From Streptomyces nymphaeiformis (GTDB lineage Bacteria; Actinomycetota; Actinomycetes; Streptomycetales; Streptomycetaceae), in assembly GCF_014203895.1 (NCBI RefSeq), contig NZ_JACHJY010000001.1:1240001-1304000 (forward strand): DNA of 64,000 bases, read 5' to 3'. The notes beneath the pieces are model-generated. The model saw only the letters and a program-made list of their open reading frames with translations, was not told where the DNA came from and did no database searches. Shown piece by piece: positions 7,838 to 16,579 of the stretch. The position numbers and the translations under genes are program-made. Every line of letters starts with the position of its first letter. The stretch's first letter is position 1.

Positions 7838-10600
7838 TCACCAGGCCAGGTCCTCCAAGGCGTCCAGGTCCGGTACCACCATCGCCACCGGTTCCGAGCC
7901 GTCTGCTCCCACCCTCAGTTCCGCCCAGATCGTCTTGCCGCGTCTGGCATACCGGGTGCCCCAGCGCTCCGCGTACTGGGCGACCAGGTAGAGGCCGCGG
8001 CCGCCCTCGTCCGTCGTCGCCGCGTGGCGCAGGTGCGGGGAGGTGCTGCTGCCGTCCGAGACCTCGCAGATCAGGGTCCGGTCGTGGAGGAGCCGTACGC
8101 GTACCGGATCCGCCCCGTACCGCACCGCGTTCGTGATCAGCTCGCTGAGGATCAGCTCCGCCGTGAACGCGAGCCCGTCGAGCCCCCACTCCGACAGCTT
8201 CGCCGCCGCCGCGTTCCGCACCGGCGACACCGCCGACGGGTCCCGGGGCACCTCCCACTCGGCGATCCGGCCCCGGTCGAGCAGCCGGGTCTGCGCCACG
8301 AGCAGCGCGATGTCGTCGCGCGGCGTCGGGGACAGCAGCGTCGCGAGCACGTCCGCGCAGGTCTGCTCCGGGCTCCGGTCCGCCCGGGACAGCGTCGACC
8401 TCAGCAGCCCGAGGCTCGTGTCGATGTCCCGCCCGTGGTCCTCCAGGAGCCCGTCCGTGAACAGGACCAGCTTGCTGCCCTCCGGCAGCCGCAGCTCCGT
8501 CGACTCGAAGGGCACGTCGCCCAGGCCGAGCCCCAGCGGCAGGCCCGGCGACAGCTCCGGGAACTCGACCCTCCCGTCGGGATCCACGAGCGCCGGACCG
8601 GGATGCCCCGCGCTCGCCACCTGGCAGAGCCCGGACGCCGGGTCGTAGATCGCGTAGAGACAGGTCGCGCCGGTGATGCCCTCGTCCCGCCGCCGCGCCT
8701 CACCGGCCGCGCCCTCCGTGTCCCCGTTCTCGATCCGGCCCGTCAGCTCGTCGAGATGGCCGAGCAGCTCGTCCGGCGGCACGTCCAGGGTCGAGAAGTT
8801 GTGCACGGCCGTCCGCAGCCGCCCCATGGTCGCCGCCGCGTGCAGCCCGTGCCCCACCACGTCCCCGACGACGAGCGCCACCCGCGCGCCCGGCAGCGGG
8901 ATGACGTCGAACCAGTCGCCGCCGACCCCGGCCTTCGCCGGGAGATAGCGGTACGCCACCTCGACCGCGCTCTGCTCCGGCAGCACCCGCGGCAGCAGGC
9001 TCCGCTGGAGCGTCACCGCCATCGCGTGCTCCCGCGTGAACCGGCGCGCGTTGTCGATCGCGACCGCCGCCCGCGCCGCCAGCTCCTCCGCGAACGACAG
9101 GTCCTCCTCCCCGAACGGCTCCGGGGTGTCCGCGCGCCAGAAGTTGGCCATCCCGAGGATCACCCCACGGGCCAGCAGCGGCACCGTGAGCAGCGAGTGC
9201 ATCCCGTACGCCAGGGCCTGCGCAGCCCCCTCGGGATCCTGCGCCCGCCAGCCCTCCGCCACGGACAGCTCCGGCTCCACCACCGCGTGCCCCGCCTGCA
9301 GGGCCTTCGCCATCGGGGTGTTGCGGACGTCGAAGTGGACCGTGTCCCCGACCGGCTGCAGCGGCTGGTCGGGCCGCAGCCCGCTCAGCGCCGTCCGCCG
9401 CATCTCCGCGGCCGCGGCCGCGCCCTCCGGCGGCTCCTCCCCGCGCAGCACCGGTTCGAGCAGCTCCACCGTCGCGAAGTCCGCGAACCGCGGCACCGCC
9501 ACCTCCGCCAGCTCCTCCGCCGTCCGTACGACCTCCAGCGTCGTCCCGATCCGCACCCCCGCCTCGTACAGCAGCTGCAGCCGCCCGCGGGCCACCGCCG
9601 CCCGGCCGGTCACGGCCGCCAGCTCGGTGGTGTCCCGCATCGTCATCACGCACCCGGACTCCGAACCGTGCGTCAGCGTGGGCCGCACGCTCACCGCGAG
9701 CAGCCGGTCGCCCGCCCGGTGCACCTCGTCCGTCGCGGACCGCCCCGACTCCAGGAGCTCGACCGTCCGCGGATCGAGCCCCAGCTCCGAGACGTGCCGC
9801 GCCTCCGCCTCCGCCGAGAGGCCGAGCAGCCGGCGGGCCTCGTCGTTCGCGAGCAGCAGACGGTGGTCGGCGCCCACGATCAGGACCCCTTCGCGCACCG
9901 CGTGAAGGACCGCCTCGTGGTGCTCCTTCATCCGGGTCATCTCCGCCGGCCCGAGCCCGTGCGTCTGCCGCCGCAGCCGCCGGCTCACCAGCGCCGCCCC
10001 GCCCACGGCCGCCGCCAGGGCGCCGCCCGCCGCGCCGATGAGCAGCGGCAGCCGGTCCTGCACCGAGTGCGCGATGCTCTCCACCTCGATGCCGCTGCTG
10101 ACCAGGCCCACGATCCGGCCCTTGTCGTCCACCACCGGGACGACGGCCCGCACCGCGTCGTTCGGCGCGCCCCGGAACAGCTCGGTGTACGCCTCGCCCT
10201 GCACCACCGCCCGCGAGAGGTCCCCGGTCGCCTTCTGGCCGATCAGCTCCGGCTGGGAGTCGGTGTACCGCACCCCGGACGGGCTCAGGACCGCGATGAA
10301 GTCCACGCCCGTCGCCTTCCGGGTCGCCTCCGCCCGGCTCTGCAGCTCCGCCGTCGGATTCGGCGAGGTCAGCGCCGCGTCGATGCCGGGCGCGTGCGCG
10401 AAGGCCTCCGCGACCGCGAGCGAGCGGATCCGGGCGTCCCGCTCGGTGTCCCGCCGCTCCTGGTGGAAGACCACGAACGCCGCCACCGCGATCACCAGGA
10501 GCGCGATCAGCGCCTCCAGGGCGAACACCTGCCCGGCGACGCTCCGCAGCCCCGTGCCCCGGCCCTTCCCCTGGGCCCGTGCGTGCTTCCGGGCCGTCAT
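7838..10600 (-). CDS. Membrane sensor PP2C/SpoIIE phosphatase with HATPase domain
   Basis: This 920-residue multidomain signalling protein has a transmembrane segment at about 25-47, a periplasmic-type Cache sensor at about 50-180, a second membrane segment at about 185-205, and a PAS domain at about 225-335. A GAF domain (about 350-540), a SpoIIE/PP2C phosphatase (about 560-780, with GGDWFDVIPL, VVGDVVGHG, SAGHPGP, LFTDGL and PRDDIALLV) and a C-terminal histidine-kinase-like ATPase (about 800-895, SELITNAVRYG, GGRGLYLV) follow. It would dephosphorylate an anti-sigma-factor antagonist, with the ATPase domain acting as an anti-sigma-type kinase. Its ATG overlaps the upstream phosphatase stop by ATGA, so the two are coupled. 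Confidence 0.92.
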   Translation of the reverse strand: MTARKHARAQGKGRGTGLRSVAGQVFALEALIALLVIAVAAFVVFHQERRDTERDARIRSLAVAEAFAHAPGIDAALTSPNPTAELQSRAEATRKATGVDFIAVLSPSGVRYTDSQPELIGQKATGDLSRAVVQGEAYTELFRGAPNDAVRAVVPVVDDKGRIVGLVSSGIEVESIAHSVQDRLPLLIGAAGGALAAAVGGAALVSRRLRRQTHGLGPAEMTRMKEHHEAVLHAVREGVLIVGADHRLLLANDEARRLLGLSAEAEARHVSELGLDPRTVELLESGRSATDEVHRAGDRLLAVSVRPTLTHGSESGCVMTMRDTTELAAVTGRAAVARGRLQLLYEAGVRIGTTLEVVRTAEELAEVAVPRFADFATVELLEPVLRGEEPPEGAAAAAEMRRTALSGLRPDQPLQPVGDTVHFDVRNTPMAKALQAGHAVVEPELSVAEGWRAQDPEGAAQALAYGMHSLLTVPLLARGVILGMANFWRADTPEPFGEEDLSFAEELAARAAVAIDNARRFTREHAMAVTLQRSLLPRVLPEQSAVEVAYRYLPAKAGVGGDWFDVIPLPGARVALVVGDVVGHGLHAAATMGRLRTAVHNFSTLDVPPDELLGHLDELTGRIENGDTEGAAGEARRRDEGITGATCLYAIYDPASGLCQVASAGHPGPALVDPDGRVEFPELSPGLPLGLGLGDVPFESTELRLPEGSKLVLFTDGLLEDHGRDIDTSLGLLRSTLSRADRSPEQTCADVLATLLSPTPRDDIALLVAQTRLLDRGRIAEWEVPRDPSAVSPVRNAAAAKLSEWGLDGLAFTAELILSELITNAVRYGADPVRVRLLHDRTLICEVSDGSSTSPHLRHAATTDEGGRGLYLVAQYAERWGTRYARRGKTIWAELRVGADGSEPVAMVVPDLDALEDLAW

Positions 10601-12663
10601 CCCGTGCTCCTGGCGATCAGGAGCGCCACGTCGTCCGGCGCGCCCGGCCGGCGCAGCGCCCGCAGGAGCTCGTCACAGGTCTCCTCCAGCGGCCCGCGCG
10701 CCTCGTCGAGGAGGTGGACGAGCAGGTCGAGCCGCTCGTCGATCGCCTCGTGACGGGTCTCGATCAGACCGTCCGTGTAGAGCACCAGACGGTCTCCGGG
10801 CAGGAACGGCACCCGGGTCGTCCGGAAGACGCCGCCGCCGACGCCCAGCGGCACGCCCGTGGAGATCCGCACCAGCTCCGCGGGCCCGTCCGCCGGGACC
10901 CGGACCGGCGGCAGATGGCCCGCGTTCGCGATCCGGCACCGTTGCCGCACCGGGTCGTGCACGGCGAACAGACAGGTCGCGATGTAGTGCTCGAGGCCCG
11001 CCGTGATCCGGTCCAGATGCCGCAGGACCTGGGCCGGGGACAGATCCAGGTCCGCGAACGCGCAGGTCGCGGTCCGCAGCCGGCCCATCGTCGCCGCCGC
11101 GTCGATCCCGCTGCCCATCACGTCCCCGACGACGAGCGCCGTCTTGTCGTCGGACAGCGCGATCACGTCGTACCAGTCGCCGCCGACCTCGCTCGACGCG
11201 TACGCCGGCTGGTAGCGGGCGGCGACCTCCAGGCCCGTCCGCTCCGGGGGAGCCGCCGGCAGCAGACTCCGCTGGAGCGTCACCGCCGAGTTCCGCACGC
11301 TCTGGTACCAGCGGGCGTTGTCGATGCTGACGGCCGCGCGGGCCGCCAGCTCCGACGCGAGCAGCACGTCGTCCCCGTCGAAGGGCAGCGCGTTGCGGTC
11401 CCGCTTCAGGTCGAGCGCGCCCAGCACCTCGCCGCGCGCGATCAGCGGCACCGCCAGGTACGAGTGGACCCCGGCCCGCGCAAGGAGCTCCGCGGCCTCC
11501 GGGTTCCGCGCGATCCGCGACAGGTCCCCCGGGCCCACGTGCTCCACCAGGACCGGCAGGCCCGTGTGCACGCACCGGGTGACCAGCCGGTCCGCGCCGT
11601 ACATCGCGACCTCGCCCGGCGGGTCCGCCGCCGGCAGCGCCTCCGTACGGGACCCCGCCTTCACCGCGAGCGCGCGGAACAGCTCGGGCCCCTCCTCAGG
11701 CGCGCCCGGCCTGCGCAGCGCCAGGACGGAGTCCAGGACGTCGACCGCCGCGATGTCCGCGAGCTCCGGCACCACCACCGAGGCCAGCTCGTCCGCCGTC
11801 CGCTCCACCTCCAGGGTGGTGCCCACCCGGGCCGAGGCGTCCGCGATCAGCGCGAGCCGCCGCCGCGACCGGTCGGCGTCCGCGTCCGCCCGGTGCCGCT
11901 CGGTCACGTCGATGACCGAGGCCGCGACGCCCTGCACACGGCCGTCGGACCCTTCCAGGCGGTAGAACGACAGGGACCAGTGGTGCTCGTGCTCCGGATC
12001 CGCCCGCGTCCGGCCCGCCACCGAGTGGTCGAGCAACGGCTTCCCTGTCGCGAGGACCGTGCGCAGCGCCGCCTCCAGCGCCTCGGCGTCGACCTGCGGA
12101 AGCATGTCGCTGATCCGCCGGCCGAGGTGCTCCGCGGCCGGGAGGCCGTTGATCCGCTCCAGGGCCGGGTTCACCAGGACGTAGCGCAGATCCGTGTCGA
12201 GGACGGCGAGGCCGATCGGCGACTGCGACACCAGCCGGTCGGAGAGCGCCAGCTCCGTCTCGATCCGCTCCACGGCGGCGCCGTCGGCGGCGATCCCGAG
12301 CGCGTACATGTCGCCCAGGTCGTCGGTCAGCCGCATGTTCCGGAACTCCACCCGCCGGACCGAGCCGTCCTTGTGCCGTACGGGGAAGGTGCCCGCCCAG
12401 GCCGCGCCGCCGCGCAGCACCTCGCCGAAGAGGCGCTTCGCCTCCTCGCGGTGCTCCTCGCCGACGATCAGCCGGGCGACGTAGCGGCCGAGGGCCTCGT
12501 CGGCGCGGAACCCGAAGAGACTCTCCGCCTGCGGGCTCCACAGCACGATCCTGCCGCGGGAGTCCACGACGACGGCGGCGACTCCGAGCACGTCGAGGAG
12601 CCCCTTGCCGTCGAGGGGCACACCGACCCGCCCTGTAGTCCCCGGGAAGGAACCGGCCGTCAC
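10597..12663 (-). CDS. PAS-PAS-GAF-SpoIIE phosphatase
   Basis: This cytosolic phosphatase of about 688 residues has two PAS domains (about 15-130 and 135-260; second with LLDHSVAGRTR and VIDVTERHRAD), a GAF domain (about 275-450) and a PP2C/SpoIIE domain (about 470-685; GGDWYDVIAL, VVGDVMGSG, ANAGHLPP, LYTDGLIE, DDVALLI). It lacks the ATPase domain found in its downstream partner. GTG 12663 was chosen because GGGAGGAGG sits 5 bases upstream; an ATG at 12699 is possible but its Shine-Dalgarno is too close. The stop overlaps the next gene, indicating an operon of two phosphatases acting in one partner-switching network. Confidence 0.88.
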   Translation of the reverse strand: MTAGSFPGTTGRVGVPLDGKGLLDVLGVAAVVVDSRGRIVLWSPQAESLFGFRADEALGRYVARLIVGEEHREEAKRLFGEVLRGGAAWAGTFPVRHKDGSVRRVEFRNMRLTDDLGDMYALGIAADGAAVERIETELALSDRLVSQSPIGLAVLDTDLRYVLVNPALERINGLPAAEHLGRRISDMLPQVDAEALEAALRTVLATGKPLLDHSVAGRTRADPEHEHHWSLSFYRLEGSDGRVQGVAASVIDVTERHRADADADRSRRRLALIADASARVGTTLEVERTADELASVVVPELADIAAVDVLDSVLALRRPGAPEEGPELFRALAVKAGSRTEALPAADPPGEVAMYGADRLVTRCVHTGLPVLVEHVGPGDLSRIARNPEAAELLARAGVHSYLAVPLIARGEVLGALDLKRDRNALPFDGDDVLLASELAARAAVSIDNARWYQSVRNSAVTLQRSLLPAAPPERTGLEVAARYQPAYASSEVGGDWYDVIALSDDKTALVVGDVMGSGIDAAATMGRLRTATCAFADLDLSPAQVLRHLDRITAGLEHYIATCLFAVHDPVRQRCRIANAGHLPPVRVPADGPAELVRISTGVPLGVGGGVFRTTRVPFLPGDRLVLYTDGLIETRHEAIDERLDLLVHLLDEARGPLEETCDELLRALRRPGAPDDVALLIARSTG

Positions 12664-12826
12664 ACCACCCTCCTCCCACCGCACGACGCCTGTCTCCATG
12701 CTCCCCGCGCACGGGCCGCGCCGCACCCCGCCGTTGCGGGGCGGCGCCCGGCGGGGCGGTGCCCGCGCGGGCGGGGCGCGGGCGCCGCCCCGGGAGCGCG
12801 GGGCCCGCACGGCAGGTGGGCGGCGC

Positions 12827-14014
12827 TCAGCCCGTCGGGGAGACCGGGGTCGCCCGGCGGCGGCTCAGGGGCGTCAGGGTCATCAGCGCCCAGATCGCCC
12901 CCGCCACCGCCGCCACCGGCAGCAGCACCCGCACGTCCGTCACCGCGACAAGACCCGCGCCCAGCGCGATCGCCAGTGCGTTCGGGGCCATGACCAGGGT
13001 GTTCGCCGTTGCCGCGACCCGGCCGACCGCCTCCGCCGGGGCCTCCTTCTGGACGGCCGTCATGACCGCGATCAGGACCCACGGCATCCCGAGGCCGATC
13101 ACCGCGCTCGCGGCCAGCGCCGTCGCCTCGTACGGCAGCGCTCCCCGTACCCCCACCGCCACCGCGAACAGCGCGAGTCCGACCGCGGCGAGCGTCCGCT
13201 CCGGGACACGGCGGAGCAGGGGGCCCGTGACCAGGCCCGCGAGGACCGAGCCCACGCCCTGGACCGCGTAGAGCACCCCCGCGTACGCGGGCGCGTGCCC
13301 GAGCCCCTTGTCCACGACGGCGTAGATCGCCGCCCCGTTCACCCCCGCGAGCAGCATCGTGAACGCGCCCGTCGCCACCAGCGGCACCAGCACCCGCGAG
13401 CCCCGGAGGAGCCGTACGCCCTCGGCCGTCTCGCGCCACCAGTTCCGGGACTCCGGCCGCGCGGGCCGCTCCTCCCGGACCGGCATCAGCGCGAACAGGC
13501 CCGCCGCGACCGCGAAGCTCGCCGCGTCGAGGAGGGCGACGGGCCCGCCCCCGTACCGGGCGAAGAGGCCCGCCGCTACCAGCGGGGCGATCAGTTTCAT
13601 GGACTCGTTCGCCGTCATCCGCAGCCCGTTGAACGTGCCCAGCCGCTTCTCGTCGACGGCGACCGTCATCAGCGCCTGTTCCGCCGCGTCGTGGACGGCG
13701 CCCTGCGCCCCGTACAGCACGAGGACCGCGAAGAGCAGCCACACCCGGTCCGCCGACTCCACCCACAGCAGGAGCGGCAGCAGGACCGCCATCGCCAGGT
13801 TCAGGACGACCATCAGCGGTCTGCGCCGCACCCGGTCGGCGAGCGTGCCGAGCAGCGGCCCGGCGAGCACGGGCGCCCAGAGGGCGAAGGAGGCCAGGGC
13901 CGCGAGACTGTCGGAGCCCGTGAGGGACTTGACCCAGATCCCGGAGACCAGCCACATCGCCGTCGTGCCGAATCCGGACACGACGACACCTGTCAGATAC
14001 AAAGACCAACGCAT
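12827..14014 (-). CDS. MFS transporter
   Basis: This 395-residue protein has about 12 transmembrane segments. The loop motif after helix 2 (LLGTLADRVRRRPLM) fits MFS motif A, and NGLRMTANESMKLIAP marks the start of the second quarter of helices. It resembles drug/H+ efflux proteins of the enterobactin-exporter type, but the substrate cannot be read from sequence. It stands alone, 48 bases from the HEAT-repeat gene that follows its start and 163 bases from the phosphatase gene. Confidence 0.88.
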   Translation of the reverse strand: MRWSLYLTGVVVSGFGTTAMWLVSGIWVKSLTGSDSLAALASFALWAPVLAGPLLGTLADRVRRRPLMVVLNLAMAVLLPLLLWVESADRVWLLFAVLVLYGAQGAVHDAAEQALMTVAVDEKRLGTFNGLRMTANESMKLIAPLVAAGLFARYGGGPVALLDAASFAVAAGLFALMPVREERPARPESRNWWRETAEGVRLLRGSRVLVPLVATGAFTMLLAGVNGAAIYAVVDKGLGHAPAYAGVLYAVQGVGSVLAGLVTGPLLRRVPERTLAAVGLALFAVAVGVRGALPYEATALAASAVIGLGMPWVLIAVMTAVQKEAPAEAVGRVAATANTLVMAPNALAIALGAGLVAVTDVRVLLPVAAVAGAIWALMTLTPLSRRRATPVSPTG

Positions 14015-14062
14015 GGCCGAAGGCTGTCGTCTGAGGTGGGCCGCGCGGATCGGGCAGATGCC

Positions 14063-16039
14063 CTAATCAGCGGCCCCGGAGAGGGCGAGCAGGGCGGCGC
14101 GGGCCAGGGCGCACAGCTCGTCGTCCTCCGGCACGGACCGCCAGCCGCCGTGCTCCACCGGCCGCTCGTCCGCGTCGAGGAACGCGCGGAGCACGGGTAC
14201 GGCGGGCGCGGCCGCCGGGCCGATCGCGCCGAGCAGCCGGACCGTCTCGGTGACGGCCCGGGTGACGCCCCCGCGCGCGTACGGCTCGATCGCCGCCACC
14301 AGCGCCGGCACCACCTCGTCGGCGCGGCCGGTGATCCGCCACAGCGCCTCGCCGACCCGCAGCGGCAGCCAGCCGACCGTGTCCGTCGGCAGCAGCTCGC
14401 GGAGCCGGTCGGCGTACGGGGCGCCCGCCGGGCCCAGCTCGCCGAGCAGGATCGCCGGGTTGTCGTTCCCGTACGGCTCGCCGAGCCGGGGCAGGTACAG
14501 GGCGAGCGCGGGCCCGCGGTCGCCGGTGAGCCGGGCGTACGCGAGGGCCAGCGCCCGCGGTGCGAACGGCTGGTCCGGCGGCGGGGCGTCGATCAGCGCC
14601 CGCAGCCGTTCCCGGTCCACGGCCGCGGCGGCCTCGGGCCCGATCGCGGCGAGCGCCTCGGCCGCCCACACGGCCGCGGGGCCCTCCAGGAGGGCGCACA
14701 GCTCGGGGACGGCGGGCGCGGCCGCCGGACCCCAGGCCGTCAGCGTCTGGCACAGCGCCCGCGCCTCGTCCACCGACCGCACGGCCCGCAGCCGGGTCCG
14801 CAGCGGCGGCAGCAGCACCCCGGCGTGCGCGGAGAGCGGCCCGAGGGTCTCGCTCAGGCTCAGCTCGTGCGTCCACCAGCCCGCGGAGTGGACCGAGAAG
14901 TACGCGAAGCCGAGCCGCTCCCCGCCGAGGCGGCGTGCGAGCGGGCCGGCGCAGCGGGGGTCCCCGCTCCGGGCGAGCGCCCACAGGGCGTGGTCCTGGG
15001 CGGGCAGGTACGGCTCGCCCTCGTCCGTGGACATCGCGGCGAGCCGGTCCGCCCACGGCCGGGCGGCGGTTCCGCACATGCCGAGGACCCGGGCGGCGAA
15101 GAGCCGGTTCTCCGGTTCCGGGTCGCCGAGCAGTTCCGCCACCGCCGGCAGCAGGGCCGGCACGGCCGAGCGCCGGCGGCTCAGCTCCCCGGCGGCGGCC
15201 TCCAGGGCCTCGCGCCGGGTCGGCGCGGAGGGGTGCCCGAGGAGCCGGACGAGGTGGCCGGCCCGCTCGGCCGGGGTCCCGCCGAACAGCTTCAGCGCCT
15301 CGGCGACCCGGTATCCGCCGAGGTCACCGCCCTCGAGGACGGCGCCCACCACGCGCGCGTGGTTCCCGTCCCGGGCCCCGGCGGCCCGCAGGGCGGCCAC
15401 GGCGCGCAGCCGCTTCCCGGGGGCCGCGTCCGGGGCCGTCAGCCCGCGGAGGCGGGCGAGCGTCGCCTTCCGCTCGCGGTCCGCGTGGCCGGCCAGCCCG
15501 CCCGCCGCGTCCACGAGCGCGTCCAGGACCTCCGGCACGGTCTCCCGCCCGTGCCGCGCCCACAGGGCGGTGAGCACGGCGTCGGCCCGCCCGCGCGCCT
15601 GGCCGAGGGCTTCGGCGGTCGCCGTCCGTACCCCCGGTTCGGGGTCGTGGAGCAGCGGCAGCAGGCCGGGGACCGCGCTGTCCCAGGCCTCGGCCCAGCC
15701 GGGGGCGATCCAGCGGGGCTCGACCCGGTTGCCCTCGGCCGCGACGCAGATGAGCAGGTCGATCAGTTCGATCCGCACCGGCGCGTCGAGGGACGGATCG
15801 GCGGCGGCGCGGACGAGGAAGGGGAGCGCGGCCACGGAGGCCGACTCGACGCAGCCGCCCTGGTGGTGCACGTTCACCAGTAGGGTGTCCGCCGCGTCGG
15901 CGGCCTCGTCCGGCCGGTAGAGGGCGCGGAGCAGCTCCGGGACGTCCACCGCGGGTCCGTACGCGTGCCGGTGGGACGCCCAGTCGACGGAGTCGAGCCC
16001 GGCGAGCGGGTCGTACCCGCCCGGCCGAGACCCGCTCAT
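14063..16039 (-). CDS. HEAT-repeat protein
   Basis: This 658-residue protein is built from helical repeats. Examples are PGLLPLLHDPEPGVRTATAE, HLVRLLGHPSAPTRREALEA, AVAELLGDPEPENRLFAARV and AAPAVPELCALLEGPAAVWA. These are typical PBS-lyase/HEAT-like units that form protein-interaction solenoids. No enzymatic motif is visible, so the function is unknown. The ATG at 16039 overlaps the stop of the preceding small membrane protein (ATGA), so they are co-translated. An upstream in-frame extension is rejected because it overlaps that gene. Confidence 0.85.
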   Translation of the reverse strand: MSGSRPGGYDPLAGLDSVDWASHRHAYGPAVDVPELLRALYRPDEAADAADTLLVNVHHQGGCVESASVAALPFLVRAAADPSLDAPVRIELIDLLICVAAEGNRVEPRWIAPGWAEAWDSAVPGLLPLLHDPEPGVRTATAEALGQARGRADAVLTALWARHGRETVPEVLDALVDAAGGLAGHADRERKATLARLRGLTAPDAAPGKRLRAVAALRAAGARDGNHARVVGAVLEGGDLGGYRVAEALKLFGGTPAERAGHLVRLLGHPSAPTRREALEAAAGELSRRRSAVPALLPAVAELLGDPEPENRLFAARVLGMCGTAARPWADRLAAMSTDEGEPYLPAQDHALWALARSGDPRCAGPLARRLGGERLGFAYFSVHSAGWWTHELSLSETLGPLSAHAGVLLPPLRTRLRAVRSVDEARALCQTLTAWGPAAAPAVPELCALLEGPAAVWAAEALAAIGPEAAAAVDRERLRALIDAPPPDQPFAPRALALAYARLTGDRGPALALYLPRLGEPYGNDNPAILLGELGPAGAPYADRLRELLPTDTVGWLPLRVGEALWRITGRADEVVPALVAAIEPYARGGVTRAVTETVRLLGAIGPAAAPAVPVLRAFLDADERPVEHGGWRSVPEDDELCALARAALLALSGAAD

Positions 16040-16464
16040 GCCCGCGCCTCCGCCCCCGCCGCCGCCCGCTTCTCGTACCGGAGCGCGACCCCCGTCACCA
16101 CCGCGCCGAACCCCTCCCACAGGCCCACGCCGAGGAAGCCGGCCGGGGCCCGGCCGGTGACGACCGCCAGGGTGAAGACCGTGAAGGTGAGGAGCCGGAA
16201 GGGGACCGTCCACCGGAAGAAGGCCTTCCAGTCGGCGAGGGCGGCGAGGACGTAGTAGACGCCCATGTTGAGCGCGGCCATCGAGGAGGACGTCAGGAAG
16301 ACCAGGGTGTGGTCGCCGTCCGCGCGCCCGCCCCCGGGCACCGGCTCGAAGCCCATGACCGAGAGCAGGGCGTCCGGGGCGACCAGGCCCACCACCCCCA
16401 GGGCGGCGGCGAGCGCGCCGAAGACCGCCATGGTCCAGCCGGACAGGGAACGGGGCAGGCGCAC
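16036..16464 (-). CDS. Small four-helix membrane protein
   Basis: This 142-residue protein has about four hydrophobic helices (MAVFGALAAALGVVGLVAPD, MAALNMGVYYVLAALADW, LLTFTVFTLAVVTG, FLGVGLWEGFGAVVTGVAL). It resembles small DoxX-like or uncharacterised Streptomyces membrane proteins, and I do not recognise a function. GTG 16464 is preferred to the upstream ATG at 16536 because GGAGGA lies 5 bases before it and the hydrophobic region begins soon after. It is translationally coupled to the HEAT-repeat gene. Confidence 0.75.
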   Translation of the reverse strand: MRLPRSLSGWTMAVFGALAAALGVVGLVAPDALLSVMGFEPVPGGGRADGDHTLVFLTSSSMAALNMGVYYVLAALADWKAFFRWTVPFRLLTFTVFTLAVVTGRAPAGFLGVGLWEGFGAVVTGVALRYEKRAAAGAEARA

Positions 16465-16579
16465 GGCGGTCCTCCGCGAGGTGACAGCAGGGTCGGTGAA
16501 TCGAATGTGTGCTCGGTGAGGAGCGTGACCCTGCATATCGTGCGACGGGGCCCGGCGGCCAATCGGCCCCCGTCCCCCG

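Noticed and set aside
6800..10753. A 1317-codon plus-strand open frame
   Set aside because: It is the complement of the amidohydrolase and phosphatase genes. Its composition is Arg/Pro-rich shadow sequence, and the minus-strand proteins have clear domains.
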